A stretch of 64,000 nt of DNA from an uncultured Parabacteroides sp. (lineage in GTDB: Bacteria > Bacteroidota > Bacteroidia > Bacteroidales > Tannerellaceae), in NCBI GenBank assembly GCA_934725305.1, contig CAKVBA010000001.1, positions 1 through 64,000 of the forward strand. The letters are read 5' to 3'. The notes under the pieces were generated by a model. The model ran no database searches. It had not been told where the DNA came from and saw nothing but the letters and a program-made list of their open reading frames with translations. The translations under genes and the position numbers were made by a program. Shown in pieces: positions 46,506 to 55,478 of this stretch (the stretch's first letter is position 1; every line of letters begins with the position of its first letter).

Positions 46506-47315
46506 ATGAGATTAGTTAAACCCAAAAAATCGTTAGGACAACATTTTCTGAAGGATCTGCATATTGCTCAACGCATTGCTGAGACATTGGATGCTTATAA
46601 AGACTTACCTGTCTTGGAAATAGGGCCGGGCATGGGTGTGCTTACCCAATTTCTGTTGGAAGCCAAACACGACTTGACCGTGGTTGAGCTGGACATGGAG
46701 TCGGTTGATTACCTGGAACAGAACTTCCCCGAATTGGAGGGACGCATTCTGGCAGAAGATTTCTTGAAGCTGGATCTGAGTAAACAGTTTTCATCTCCCT
46801 TCTGCGTCATTGGTAATTATCCCTACAACATCTCCAGTCAGATCTTCTTCAAGGTGCTCGACTATAAAGACCAGATCCCATGCTGCTCTGGCATGATTCA
46901 AAAAGAGGTAGCTGAACGTTTAGCCTCCAAGCCTGGCAAAAAGGCCTACGGCATCCTCAGCGTATTACTACAAGCCTGGTATGATGTGGAATATCTGTTC
47001 ACGGTGAGTGAGACCGTATTCGATCCGCCTCCAAAGGTGAAGAGTGCCGTCATCCGCATGACAAGAAACTCTCGTACATCATTGGGATGTGACGAATCTC
47101 TGTTCAAGACGGTTGTCAAGACATCCTTCAACCAACGAAGAAAGACCCTGCGTAACTCGATGAAGCCTCTGCTTGGCAAAGACTTCCCCGACTATGCATT
47201 GCCTATCTTCGATAAGCGTCCCGAGCAGTTGTCGGTTGAACAGTTTGTAGAGCTGACGTTGATCTCAGCCAACTTTTTAAAGAACAATTCCGATTTGACA
47301 TTACAAGAAACATGA
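46506..47315 (+). CDS. rsmA: 16S rRNA A1518/A1519 dimethyltransferase
   Basis: Also called KsgA; it dimethylates two adenosines in helix 45 of 16S rRNA late in 30S assembly. The 269 residues begin with KKSLGQHFLKDLHIAQRI. SAM-binding motif I is LEIGPGMGVLTQFLLE, and motif IV is GNYPYNISSQIFF (NYPY for the usual NLPY). The C-terminal FNQRRKTLRNSMKPLLG is diagnostic. Its stop overlaps the ATG of the next gene (ATGA), so the phosphoethanolamine transferase gene is translationally coupled, and mgtE follows after that. Confidence 0.96.
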   Translation: MRLVKPKKSLGQHFLKDLHIAQRIAETLDAYKDLPVLEIGPGMGVLTQFLLEAKHDLTVVELDMESVDYLEQNFPELEGRILAEDFLKLDLSKQFSSPFCVIGNYPYNISSQIFFKVLDYKDQIPCCSGMIQKEVAERLASKPGKKAYGILSVLLQAWYDVEYLFTVSETVFDPPPKVKSAVIRMTRNSRTSLGCDESLFKTVVKTSFNQRRKTLRNSMKPLLGKDFPDYALPIFDKRPEQLSVEQFVELTLISANFLKNNSDLTLQET

Positions 47316-49018
47316 CATTTGACACCGCAAGAAACATGACAAGAGTAAAGCAAACCAGACAATCCAATCCTATTGGTTGGATGATCTTTTTGTTCTTGCT
47401 ATTACTTCTTCCCAACCTGGCCACACTCCTGTTCTGCACAGAGTTCACCCTCTTCAAGCGTTTGGCTGCACTCTGCTTTGCTATTATTATCTGGATGCTT
47501 CCGGCCATGTTTCTAAGAGCAAAAAGCTATTTTCTTCTTATGAGCCTCTTTATGCTGCCGGCTCCGGTTGAGATTGGCTGCGCTTATATCAAGAAAATAC
47601 CACTCAATGAAGGACTTATCTCCTCCATTGTCTGTACGCATGCAAGTGAAGCGATTGAACTAACCTCTCAGTTCTTTGGTTTCATCCCCTTCATTCTCTT
47701 AGTATGGGCTGTCTATTATTATATCGTCTGGAAAAAGATTTCCAACGTACCAATATTTCCCGTGCGGTATCGAAAGATAGGGATTCTTATCTTCCTGCTG
47801 TTCAATGTCGGTCTTTGGGGCAGTATGTATTACATCACAAGCATGCACAGACCCGACAGGTGGGGAGCGATCAATGCTACCAACGACAACTTTTGGAAAA
47901 AATATCAGATTGTCTATCCTTGCAACATTGTCTATTCGAGCTATCAGATAGAGAGCAAACGAAGACTGATCAACCGGATGCACAAAGAGTTACATACCTT
48001 CCACTTTAATGCTCACCGGGAACAGTCGGTTGCTGAACCGGAGGTCTATGTATTGATCATTGGTGAATCGGCTCGTTACGACCACTTTGGCATCAACGGA
48101 TATGAACGGCAGACAACACCGTTACTGAGTCAGACGCCCAATCTGCTCTCCTATTCCGATGTATATGCTACGGCCAATCTGACGGAATATGCCATTCCTC
48201 TGCTGCTGTCACGTGCCACTCCGCACACCATCGACCGCCAATATAAAGAGAAGGCCTTGCCCGATTTATTCAAAGAAGCCGGCTTCAGCACCTATTGGAT
48301 TGCCAACCAAGGTAGCACTTATCCGTTTGTACAGCGTATTGTCAAGGAAACGGATGGCCACTATTTCCTGGCCACTCTGCCCAACTCTTCCGGTGGACAG
48401 GACGATCAGCTATTGCCTTATCTTGACGAGTTCTTGGATAAAGACGATCCCAAACAGTTCATCGTTATCCACACTTACGGCAGTCATTTCCAGTTTGATA
48501 TGCGCTACCCGGAATCATTCACCCGATTCAAGCCTCATCTAAGTAAAGAGATGATGCTCGACGGCAGCGCTAAGTGTAAAGAACGGCTTATCAACAGCTA
48601 TGACAATACCATTCTATTTACCGATTATTTCATCAGTCAGGTTATCCAACGGTTGCAACAGAAAAACAAGACCAGCTTGCTGATCTATGTTTCTGACCAT
48701 GCCGAAAGTCTGTATGACCCGCCAACACATAGAGTGTTGCATGGAAATACAAGACCTGAAACTGTAGAGATACATATTCCGCTGCTTTTATGGTATTCCG
48801 ACAGTTATCAAGAACATTTCCCTGAGAAAGTTTGTTCTTTGAAACAAAACATTGACAAACGACTCAGTTCAACAAATTTATTTGATACTTTTACAGACAT
48901 AGCAGGCATACGTTATCCGAACGAATCATTGGAACAGAGTTTTGCTTCTCCTCTTTTCAAAGAGGATAGTTTGCGGTACCTATTAACTCCTGAACAACAG
49001 GTCATTTCAAAAAGATAG
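47312..49018 (+). CDS. Phosphoethanolamine transferase (EptA-like sulfatase superfamily)
   Basis: A 568-residue inner-membrane enzyme that likely transfers phosphoethanolamine to lipid A or another envelope glycan, lowering negative charge and affinity for cationic peptides. Five N-terminal membrane helices (within residues 20-190) precede a periplasmic alkaline-phosphatase-fold domain: VLIIGESARYDHFGINGYERQTTP, the putative nucleophile Thr in ATANLTEYAIPLLLSRAT, and YVSDHAESL for the metal site. The ATG at 47312 overlaps the ksgA stop; a second Met at 47336 is also possible. mgtE starts 5 bp after its end. Confidence 0.88.
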   Translation: MTFDTARNMTRVKQTRQSNPIGWMIFLFLLLLLPNLATLLFCTEFTLFKRLAALCFAIIIWMLPAMFLRAKSYFLLMSLFMLPAPVEIGCAYIKKIPLNEGLISSIVCTHASEAIELTSQFFGFIPFILLVWAVYYYIVWKKISNVPIFPVRYRKIGILIFLLFNVGLWGSMYYITSMHRPDRWGAINATNDNFWKKYQIVYPCNIVYSSYQIESKRRLINRMHKELHTFHFNAHREQSVAEPEVYVLIIGESARYDHFGINGYERQTTPLLSQTPNLLSYSDVYATANLTEYAIPLLLSRATPHTIDRQYKEKALPDLFKEAGFSTYWIANQGSTYPFVQRIVKETDGHYFLATLPNSSGGQDDQLLPYLDEFLDKDDPKQFIVIHTYGSHFQFDMRYPESFTRFKPHLSKEMMLDGSAKCKERLINSYDNTILFTDYFISQVIQRLQQKNKTSLLIYVSDHAESLYDPPTHRVLHGNTRPETVEIHIPLLLWYSDSYQEHFPEKVCSLKQNIDKRLSSTNLFDTFTDIAGIRYPNESLEQSFASPLFKEDSLRYLLTPEQQVISKR

Positions 49019-49023
49019 ACAAC

Positions 49024-50370
49024 ATGATTGAACTTAAGAAAGAATACATCGATAACCTAAAAGAAATTATCTCTCAGAAGGATGAAGCCAAGGCACGAAA
49101 CCTTCTGCAAGATCTGTATCCGGCCGATATTGCCGAGCTCTATCAAGACCTGAACCTGCAAGAGGCAATTTATCTCTATCTGTTGATGGATGGTGATAAA
49201 GCGGCAGATGTGTTGATGGAACTGGACGAAGAAGATCGTCACAAGCTGTTGAAAGAGCTTCCCAACGAGTTGATCGCCAAACGATTCGTCGACAACATGG
49301 AAACCGACGATGCGGTAGATTTGATGCGTGAGTTGGACGAAGACACACAGGAAGAGATCTTGTCGCATATCGAAGACGTAGAGCAGGCAGGCGATATTGT
49401 TGACCTGTTGAAGTATGACGAAGATACGGCCGGTGGTTTGATGGGTACTGAAATGATCGTGGTCAACGAGAATTGGAGTATGCCCAAGTGTATCGACGAA
49501 ATGCGCAAGCAGGCCGAAGACATGGATGAGATCTACTATGTCTATGTGATTGATGATGACGAACGCTTAAAGGGAGTGTTACCACTACAAAAGCTTATCA
49601 CCAACCCTTCTGTATCTAAGATCAAGCACGTCATGAAGAAAGAGCCTATCTCTGTACGTGATAGCGACAGCATCGAAGAAGTTGCCGAAACCATTGAGAA
49701 GTATGACTTGGTAGCTCTGCCTGTTATCGACAGCATTGGACGTCTGGTCGGACGCATCACCATCGACGACGTTATGGATGAGGTTCGCGAACAGCACGAA
49801 CGTGACTATCAGTTGGCATCCGGTATCTCGCAGGATGTGGAAACATCAGATAATGTATTCACACAGACAGCAGCTCGTCTGCCCTGGTTGCTGATTGGTA
49901 TGTTGGGCGGATTGGGAAACTCAGTCATACTGGGAGGATTCGAAGGTAGCCTTGCGGCTAATCCCAAGATGGCTCTCTTTATTCCCCTAATTGGTGGAAC
50001 CGGCGGTAATGTGGGTATTCAGTCATCCGCTATCATTGTACAAGGTTTGGCCAACAACACCTTGAAAGAGGGAAATATCTTACCTCAGATCTTAAAAGAG
50101 TCTATCGTATCTCTCATCAATGCCAGCATCATCAGTTTGGTGGTATTTGCCTACAACTTCTTTATGCTCGGAGATCGTGGCATTACCGCCTCTGTCTCTC
50201 TGAGTCTGTTTGCTGTCGTGATGTTTGCCAGTATCTTTGGCACTATCGTTCCAATGACATTAGAGCGCATGAAGATAGACCCGGCTTTAGCAACCGGTCC
50301 CTTTATCACCATCACCAACGATATTATTGGCATGATGATCTACATGTTCATTGCATCTGCTTTAACCTAA
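49024..50370 (+). CDS. mgtE: Magnesium transporter MgtE
   Basis: A 448-residue Mg2+ channel with the standard layout. An acidic N-terminal superhelical domain (about 1-130; LLMDGDKAADVLMELDEEDRHKLLKEL, TAGGLMGTEMIVV) is followed by two CBS domains (about 135-255; MKKEPISVRDSDSIEEVAETIEKYDLVALPVID). Then come five membrane helices with the pore signature IPLIGGTGGNVGIQSSAIIVQGLA and a C-terminal GPFITITNDIIGMMIYM. It is third in the ksgA-ept-mgtE cluster and sits 5 bp from the gene before it. Confidence 0.95.
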   Translation: MIELKKEYIDNLKEIISQKDEAKARNLLQDLYPADIAELYQDLNLQEAIYLYLLMDGDKAADVLMELDEEDRHKLLKELPNELIAKRFVDNMETDDAVDLMRELDEDTQEEILSHIEDVEQAGDIVDLLKYDEDTAGGLMGTEMIVVNENWSMPKCIDEMRKQAEDMDEIYYVYVIDDDERLKGVLPLQKLITNPSVSKIKHVMKKEPISVRDSDSIEEVAETIEKYDLVALPVIDSIGRLVGRITIDDVMDEVREQHERDYQLASGISQDVETSDNVFTQTAARLPWLLIGMLGGLGNSVILGGFEGSLAANPKMALFIPLIGGTGGNVGIQSSAIIVQGLANNTLKEGNILPQILKESIVSLINASIISLVVFAYNFFMLGDRGITASVSLSLFAVVMFASIFGTIVPMTLERMKIDPALATGPFITITNDIIGMMIYMFIASALT

Positions 50371-50395
50371 AGCAAGGATGATAAGAAATCATAAA

Positions 50396-50441
50396 TAAAT
50401 ATGTTCTGTAACATATTTATTAGAAACAACCATTACCTTTG
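50396..50441 (+). promoter_or_regulatory. Promoter and palindromic operator of lrgAB
   Basis: TAAATATGTT (50396-50405) and AACATATTTA (50410-50419) form a perfect 10-bp dyad around CTGT, covering where the -33 should lie. The -7 TACCTTTG is at 50434-50441, 27 bp before lrgA. The dyad could be an operator for a dimeric regulator or a weak terminator of mgtE. Confidence 0.5.
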
Positions 50442-50467
50442 CAGCATCAATAAAAAAGTAGGGAAAC

Positions 50468-50809
50468 ATGATTACAGAAGCTTTTTACATCCTCTTCTTC
50501 TTTTTCACGGGAGAGTTTATCAGCAGCTTAATCAACGATTTCATTCCGGGAAACGTTATTGGAATGATTTTACTCTTTTTGGCCTTGGTCTTTAAACTTG
50601 TCAAGCCAATCAAGGTAAAACGTATATCAACTGTTTTGACACAGAATATGGGACTCTTCTTCATCCCTGCCGGCGTAGGCTTGATGAATGCACTGGGCGT
50701 CATCTCCCAATATTGGGCAGTAATCCTGACGGCCTCTGTTGTCAGCACCATTTTGGTCATCATCTGTGTCGCATTGATTCAACAGACATTGGAAAAAGAT
50801 AAAGAATAA
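50468..50809 (+). CDS. lrgA: CidA/LrgA family protein
   Basis: A 113-residue holin-like membrane protein with four helices (ITEAFYILFFFFTGEFISSLI, VIGMILLFLALVFKLV, MGLFFIPAGVGLMNALG, WAVILTASVVSTILVIICVAL). The conserved FFIPAGVGLM is the family signature. LrgA works with LrgB in murein hydrolase control or in pyruvate and glycolate transport in various bacteria. lrgB starts 5 bp downstream. Confidence 0.9.
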   Translation: MITEAFYILFFFFTGEFISSLINDFIPGNVIGMILLFLALVFKLVKPIKVKRISTVLTQNMGLFFIPAGVGLMNALGVISQYWAVILTASVVSTILVIICVALIQQTLEKDKE

Positions 50810-50814
50810 TACAA

Positions 50815-51510
50815 ATGGAGAATCTGATTCACTCTGAGCTGTTTGCACTCACATTGATTATTGGCACCTATTGCCTGGCATCCAAACTGTATAAGAAGAC
50901 ACAGATTTGCCTGCTTCATCCACTTATCACTACTATTTTTATCATCATCCTTACCTTAAAGGCCTTGGGCATCGACTATGAGACATTTAAGGAAGACAGC
51001 CATCTGATCCACTTCTTGCTGGGTCCATCAGTAGTTGCCTTAGGCTATGTATTGTATGAACAAATCCAATACTTAAAGGGCAATGTGGTCTCTATTCTTA
51101 CTTCGGTCTTTGTCGGTGCGATTGTAGGTATTGTCAGCGTGATTATCATCGGCAAAATGATGGGTGCAGACGAGGCATTGATCGCAACTCTGCAACCCAA
51201 ATCGGTAACAACTCCTATTGCCATGGGCATTGCCGAGAAAGCGGGCGGCATTCCCTCTCTGACGGCAGTCATCGTGGTAGCAGTAGGCATCTTTGGCAGC
51301 ATCATTGGTCCGGCTATCTTAAACATGTTGGGAATCCGCAGCCACATTGCTAAAGGATTAGCCTTAGGAGCCTCTTCTCATGGTGTTGGCACAGCTGCAG
51401 CCATTCAGATTGGCGCAATCGAAGGCGCTCTAAGCGGCTTGGCTATCGGTTTAATGGGCATTATGACGGCCATTTTAGTTCCTGCTATTCAATGGATTTT
51501 AGCTTTGTAG
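50815..51510 (+). CDS. lrgB: LrgB family protein
   Basis: A 231-residue membrane protein, partner of LrgA. Family motifs are LLHPLITTIFIIILTLKALGI, HFLLGPSVVALGYVLYEQI, TLQPKSVTTPIAMGIAEKAGGIPSLTA and LGASSHGVGTAAAIQIGAIEGALSGLAIG. The two inverted halves with conserved KSVTTPIA suggest a transport function. It forms a two-gene operon with lrgA, with no LytSR-type regulator adjacent. Confidence 0.93.
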   Translation: MENLIHSELFALTLIIGTYCLASKLYKKTQICLLHPLITTIFIIILTLKALGIDYETFKEDSHLIHFLLGPSVVALGYVLYEQIQYLKGNVVSILTSVFVGAIVGIVSVIIIGKMMGADEALIATLQPKSVTTPIAMGIAEKAGGIPSLTAVIVVAVGIFGSIIGPAILNMLGIRSHIAKGLALGASSHGVGTAAAIQIGAIEGALSGLAIGLMGIMTAILVPAIQWILAL

Positions 51511-51806
51511 AAAAGAGAGCGTATGCCTAAATAGCTGTTTTGATGCAGCCATAAAAGGTGCGTCAGGATTAGCTGTTTACAATTATGACATACCGACAAG
51601 ACATAACGAAAACTTCGCTCCCGCTTTTGGCAATAAAGTATAGGATTATTATTTTCTACGGTTAAGAAAAATGATACGAAAACCATGCCAAAGAGTAGAG
51701 ATTACAGAATAAAAGAAGAGAATATATTGTTACTTTCGGTGGAAAGCTGTACTTTTGCTCTCGCAATCAACACGAAACAATATATATAAACATAAAAAAG
51801 ATAAAT
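51511..51806. other. Intergenic region between lrgB and efp
   Basis: Holds degraded copies of two repeat types: TTTTGATGCAGCC (51538-51550), half of the GCTGCATCAAAA hairpin, then AAAGGTGCGTCAGGATT with TTATGACATACC, like the hairpin after the fucosidase. The efp promoter lies at its right end. No gene is seen. Confidence 0.6.
51726..51757 (+). promoter_or_regulatory. Promoter of efp
   Basis: ATTG (51726-51729), a 20-bp spacer and TACTTTTG (51750-51757) lie about 50 bp before the efp ATG. Confidence 0.6.
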
Positions 51807-52373
51807 ATGATCAATTCACAGGACATTAAGAAAGGAACATGTATCCGCTTAGACGGTAAACTGTATTTCTGCGTGGATTTTCTTCATGTAAAGCCAGGTA
51901 AAGGTAATACAATCATGCGTACAAAATTAAAAGATGTTGTCAATGGCGGTATCTTGGAACGTCGTTTCAACATCGATGAAAAATTGGAAGATGTACGCGT
52001 AGAACGTCGTCCTTATCAGTTCTCTTATAGCGAAGGTGAACATTTCCACTTCTTGAACCAGGAAACCTGGGAAGATGTTATCATCGAGAAAGAACTTATC
52101 AACGGTGTAGCATTCATGAAAGAAGGTCAGATTGTTGACGTTGTTTCTGATGCTTCTACAGAAACAGTTCTTTATGCAGATATGCCTGTTAAGGTACAGT
52201 TGGCTGTAACTTACACAGAACCGGGCATTAAGGGTGATACTGCAACTAACACATTGAAACCTGCAACTGTTGAAACCGGTGCAGAAGTGCGTGTTCCGTT
52301 GTTCATCAATGAAGGCGAAATCATCGAAGTGAATACAACTGACGGCTCATACGTTGGTCGAATCCGCCAATAA
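51807..52373 (+). CDS. efp: Translation elongation factor P
   Basis: EF-P relieves ribosome stalling at polyproline. The 188 residues include KOW domain I with the tip loop VKPGKGNTIMR, where Lys32 takes the place of the E. coli modified Lys34, then OB domains II and III ending in VNTTDGSYVGRIRQ. No EpmA, EpmB or EarP-type modification gene lies in this window. It is monocistronic, with its own promoter and a strong terminator. Confidence 0.97.
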   Translation: MINSQDIKKGTCIRLDGKLYFCVDFLHVKPGKGNTIMRTKLKDVVNGGILERRFNIDEKLEDVRVERRPYQFSYSEGEHFHFLNQETWEDVIIEKELINGVAFMKEGQIVDVVSDASTETVLYADMPVKVQLAVTYTEPGIKGDTATNTLKPATVETGAEVRVPLFINEGEIIEVNTTDGSYVGRIRQ

Positions 52374-52419
52374 TCCGATCTATACGGATTACGAACGAGT
52401 ATAAACCTTATACAATAAG

Positions 52420-52459
52420 AGGAACTGTATCGGAACAAAACCGGAACAGTTCCTTTTTT
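52420..52459 (+). terminator. Terminator of efp
   Basis: AGGAACTGT (52420-52428) and ACAGTTCCT (52446-52454), with an inner CGG/CCG pairing, run into TTTTTT. Confidence 0.88.
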
Positions 52460-52485
52460 ATACCATCACACATAAGCACCTGACT

Positions 52486-53166
52486 ATGAAACTAAAAGAA
52501 TGGGCCGAAGAGGACAGGCCACGCGAAAAAGCCCTCCAGCATGGAATATCTTCCCTGAGTAATGCCGAGCTTCTTGCTATCTTGATTGGATCAGGTAACA
52601 CTCAAGAGAGTGCTGTACAACTTTCACAACGCATCCTCAACAGCATGAAGCAAAATCTGAACGCCTTAGGAAAATGCAGTATCAAAGAATTGTGTCACAA
52701 CTTCAAAGGTATTGGGACAGCCAAGGCCGTGACCATTGCAGCCGCCTTGGAACTGGGAAAACGCCGTAAAGAGAGTGAACCGGCCCAACATCCCTCTATT
52801 CAATCGAGCTACGACTCATGGCAACTCTTCTATGCCGATCTATGCGACCTGCCACACGAAGAGCTGTGGGTTGCCTTTATCAACCGGGCGGGCAAACTCA
52901 TTACCAAACAAAAGATCAGTCAAGGCGGTATAAGCGGAACCAATGTTGACTTGCGACTGGTGCTGAAAGCAGCCATACAAGCACTCGCATCAGGACTCAT
53001 CATCTGCCATAATCATCCATCAGGTAACCTGCGGCCCAGTCAAGAAGACGATCGGCTAACTCTACGCCTCAAAGAGGCGGCAAAGATGGTCGATATCAGT
53101 CTGCTCGACCATATCATTGTGGCAGAAAACAGGTATTACAGCTATGCCGACGAGGAAAAATTGTAA
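52486..53166 (+). CDS. radC: RadC/JAB-domain protein
   Basis: A 226-residue protein with an N-terminal UPF0758 HhH-like domain (RPREKALQHGISSLSNAELLAILIGSG) and a C-terminal JAB/MPN metal domain. The JAMM ligands are seen in ICHNHPSGNLRPSQEDD (His-x-His and Asp) and the final LLDHIIVAENRYYSYADE. The name comes from an old radiation phenotype; the true function is unsettled. It follows the efp terminator and ends just where the next promoter begins. Confidence 0.95.
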   Translation: MKLKEWAEEDRPREKALQHGISSLSNAELLAILIGSGNTQESAVQLSQRILNSMKQNLNALGKCSIKELCHNFKGIGTAKAVTIAAALELGKRRKESEPAQHPSIQSSYDSWQLFYADLCDLPHEELWVAFINRAGKLITKQKISQGGISGTNVDLRLVLKAAIQALASGLIICHNHPSGNLRPSQEDDRLTLRLKEAAKMVDISLLDHIIVAENRYYSYADEEKL

Positions 53167-53192
53167 ACTTCTAAGATATTAATGTATATTTG
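53161..53192 (+). promoter_or_regulatory. Promoter of the SufT-like gene
   Basis: TTGT (53161-53164), overlapping the last codon and stop of radC, then a 20-bp spacer and TATATTTG (53185-53192), 23 bp before the ATG at 53215. Confidence 0.6.
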
Positions 53193-53214
53193 TACCATTA
53201 AGTACGAATAGCAA

Positions 53215-53532
53215 ATGAATAACGAATTTCTCCAAACAGAAGAGGCGATTGTCGCCATGCTGAGAACCATCTATGACCCCGAAATCCCTGTCAACATCTA
53301 TGACTTAGGATTAATCTACAAAGTGGAAGTAGATGATAATAAGAATGTACGTATCGACATGACACTGACAGCCCCGAACTGTCCGGCTGCCGATTTCATC
53401 CTCGAAGATGTACGCATGAAGGTTGAATCTATCAAGGATGTAAACAATGTCGAGATCAATCTGGTGTTTGAGCCGGAATGGGACAAAGACATGATGAGCG
53501 AAGAGGCAAAGTTAGAATTGGGATTCCTCTAA
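53215..53532 (+). CDS. MIP18/SufT-type iron-sulfur assembly factor (DUF59)
   Basis: A 105-residue protein of the DUF59/PaaD-SufT family, which helps mature Fe-S proteins. The signature YDPEIPVNIYDLGLIYKVEV, then DMTLTAPNCPAADFILEDV with the conserved Cys of the TAPNCP motif, is complete. It is separated from the SUF genes, which are not in this window, and lies 29 bp before lpxH. Confidence 0.92.
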   Translation: MNNEFLQTEEAIVAMLRTIYDPEIPVNIYDLGLIYKVEVDDNKNVRIDMTLTAPNCPAADFILEDVRMKVESIKDVNNVEINLVFEPEWDKDMMSEEAKLELGFL

Positions 53533-53561
53533 TAGAAAGATAAGAGAACAGACATAGCAAC

Positions 53562-54341
53562 ATGGAGACAACCGGCAAGAAGATATACTTTGCATCAGAC
53601 GCCCATTTAGGAGCTCGGTTTCATCAAGATCCATTAGAGATAGAAAAGAGGCTGGTCCGCTGGCTCGACTCTATCAAAGACGAAGCCGCTGCCATCTGGT
53701 TCCTAGGTGATATGTTCGACTATTGGTATGAATATAAATATGTCGTGCCCAAAGGACATGTACGCTTCTTGGGTAAACTGGCCGAATTGTCCGACCGAGG
53801 CATTGAGATTCACTTCTTCATCGGTAACCATGATATCTGGATGTTCGACTATCTGCCGACCGAAATCGGTGCTGTGATTCATCGCGAACCACTGACCATC
53901 GACCTGCTGGGTAAACGCTTCTTCTTGGCGCATGGTGACGAAGTGGATAACCACAGCTTGGCCTTCCGCTTCATCCGTTCTATCTTTCGCAACCGCTTCT
54001 GTCAATGGCTATATGCCGGTATTCATCCTCGCTGGAGCTTCGGCTTTGCCTTAGGCTGGTCGCTCAGCAGCCGTAAGAAAGGACTCAAGAAGAAGAACGA
54101 AGAAGACGACGAGAGAGAATACCAAGGTGAAGGCAAAGAATACTTAGTAGCCTTTGCCAAAGAATATCTGAAGAGTCACCCTGACATCAACTTCTTCCTA
54201 TTTGGTCACCGCCACATTATGCTCGACCTGATGCTGAGCCGCTCTGCCCGCGTAGTAATTGCAGGAGATTGGATGCGTCACTTCTCCTACGTTGTATGGG
54301 ATGGTGAATGCCTCTTCTTAGATCAGTTCGAAGCAGAATAA
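53562..54341 (+). CDS. lpxH: UDP-2,3-diacylglucosamine hydrolase
   Basis: A 259-residue calcineurin-like Mn2+ phosphoesterase of the lipid A pathway that cleaves UDP-2,3-diacylglucosamine to lipid X and UMP. Metal motifs in order are SDAHLGA, GDMFDYWYEY, GNHDIWMFDYLP, LAHGDEVD and FGHRHIM. It may be co-transcribed with the SufT-like gene. It converges on birA with 8 bp between stop codons. A relaxed LpxH-like diphosphatase cannot be excluded. Confidence 0.9.
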   Translation: METTGKKIYFASDAHLGARFHQDPLEIEKRLVRWLDSIKDEAAAIWFLGDMFDYWYEYKYVVPKGHVRFLGKLAELSDRGIEIHFFIGNHDIWMFDYLPTEIGAVIHREPLTIDLLGKRFFLAHGDEVDNHSLAFRFIRSIFRNRFCQWLYAGIHPRWSFGFALGWSLSSRKKGLKKKNEEDDEREYQGEGKEYLVAFAKEYLKSHPDINFFLFGHRHIMLDLMLSRSARVVIAGDWMRHFSYVVWDGECLFLDQFEAE

Positions 54342-54349
54342 CAGCCTCA

Positions 54350-55099
54350 TCAGTGTACAATAGCGACCTCTTTGAAAGCATATGGATGCAATGAGCCATC
54401 GTGTCGCTCCAACACCAGATGACCAGACGGCTCAATATGGTGAATGCGAGCTTTAAACTCTCCTTTCTCATCCCGATAGAGATAGAATCCTTCTCGCCGG
54501 TAGAGTGCTTCATCATAAGCCCGGCGAATCTCATCCTGCTTCTCCTGCAACAACATCAGATAGTAGTCATAGAAACGAGTAAGGAAACGGTCCAACACTT
54601 CATCCAGATCATATTGCTGTTGCGTAATCTGTGTCAACGATACCGGATTGGGAGCATCACTACGGAACAGCTCCTGATTGATATTCAGTCCAATGCCGAT
54701 GATTGAGTCATAGATGGTACGACCGGCTAGATCATTCTCTATCAGCATGCCACAAATTTTCTTATCCTTCCAATAGATATCATTGGGCCACTTTACCGTA
54801 ATATCAGAGGCATAAGCATCCAACGTCTCCTTTACACTTAAGGCAGCAATCTGAGAGATCAAGAACTGCTCATTCGCCAAAATACAGGTTGGATAAAGCA
54901 CCACACTAAAGGTGAGGTTTTTACCCGGTTCGGCTTCCCACACATTTCCCACCTGACCTCGTCCGGCCGTCTGATTATCTGTCATCAAGACACTTCCTTC
55001 GGGCAACTTCTCTCTTTGCAACCACTCACGCAAGCAGCTATTGGTCGAACGAGCTTCGGCCAAACGAATCACACGAGGCTCTTCATTCATTGTATTCAT
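54350..55099 (-). CDS. birA: Biotin--[acetyl-CoA-carboxylase] ligase
   Basis: A 249-residue single-domain BirA that attaches biotin to carrier proteins through biotinyl-AMP. NQTAGRGQVGNVWEAEPGKNLTFSVVL is the biotin-AMP loop (GRGxxG form), VKWPNDIYWKDKKICGMLIEN holds the catalytic Lys, and IGIGLNIN follows. There is no N-terminal helix-turn-helix, so it should not act as a repressor. It overlaps the start region of the MmcQ gene upstream by 17 bp; the order of transcription is yraN, mmcQ-like, birA. Confidence 0.93.
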   Translation of the reverse strand: MNTMNEEPRVIRLAEARSTNSCLREWLQREKLPEGSVLMTDNQTAGRGQVGNVWEAEPGKNLTFSVVLYPTCILANEQFLISQIAALSVKETLDAYASDITVKWPNDIYWKDKKICGMLIENDLAGRTIYDSIIGIGLNINQELFRSDAPNPVSLTQITQQQYDLDEVLDRFLTRFYDYYLMLLQEKQDEIRRAYDEALYRREGFYLYRDEKGEFKARIHHIEPSGHLVLERHDGSLHPYAFKEVAIVH

Positions 55100-55445
55100 G
55101 ATAATTCTCTCTTACTCTTTTAGATAGTTTACGTATTACTTCACAATAAGAATGGCGAATCCAACGCTGAATCTCATCCCTATCCATATCACGTTCCAAA
55201 TAGATCGTATTCCAATACTTCTTATTAAAATGCCAGGCCGGACAAACCGCCTCATACCGCACTCGCAACTCCTCTACATAATCGGTACTACACTTTAACG
55301 ACACAGAAGGCTCTTCTGCATCCAGCGGCAGCAAAAGAAACATTTTCCCCTCAACCTTAAATACCAATGAAACATCGTCGAACGGAAAACATTCAGTCAC
55401 ATTCTTGAGCGACAAACAATAGTCACGTACCTCTTCTATATTCAT
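55083..55445 (-). CDS. MmcQ/YjbR family protein
   Basis: A 120-residue protein of the MmcQ/YjbR fold, often annotated as DNA-binding. VRDYCLSLKNVTECFPFDDVSLVFKVEGKMFLLLPLD at the start and PAWHFNKKYWNTIYLERDMDRDEIQRWIRHSYCEVI at the end define the family. The role is unknown. It overlaps birA by 17 bp and lies 33 bp after yraN. Confidence 0.9.
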   Translation of the reverse strand: MNIEEVRDYCLSLKNVTECFPFDDVSLVFKVEGKMFLLLPLDAEEPSVSLKCSTDYVEELRVRYEAVCPAWHFNKKYWNTIYLERDMDRDEIQRWIRHSYCEVIRKLSKRVRENYHEYNE

Positions 55446-55478
55446 ATCAGCTCATTTGGAATTCTTTATTATGATATA

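Noticed and set aside
50468..51510. Phage holin/antiholin from a prophage
   Set aside because: LrgA/LrgB are chromosomal family members in a housekeeping setting; no phage structural, integrase or lysin genes are nearby.
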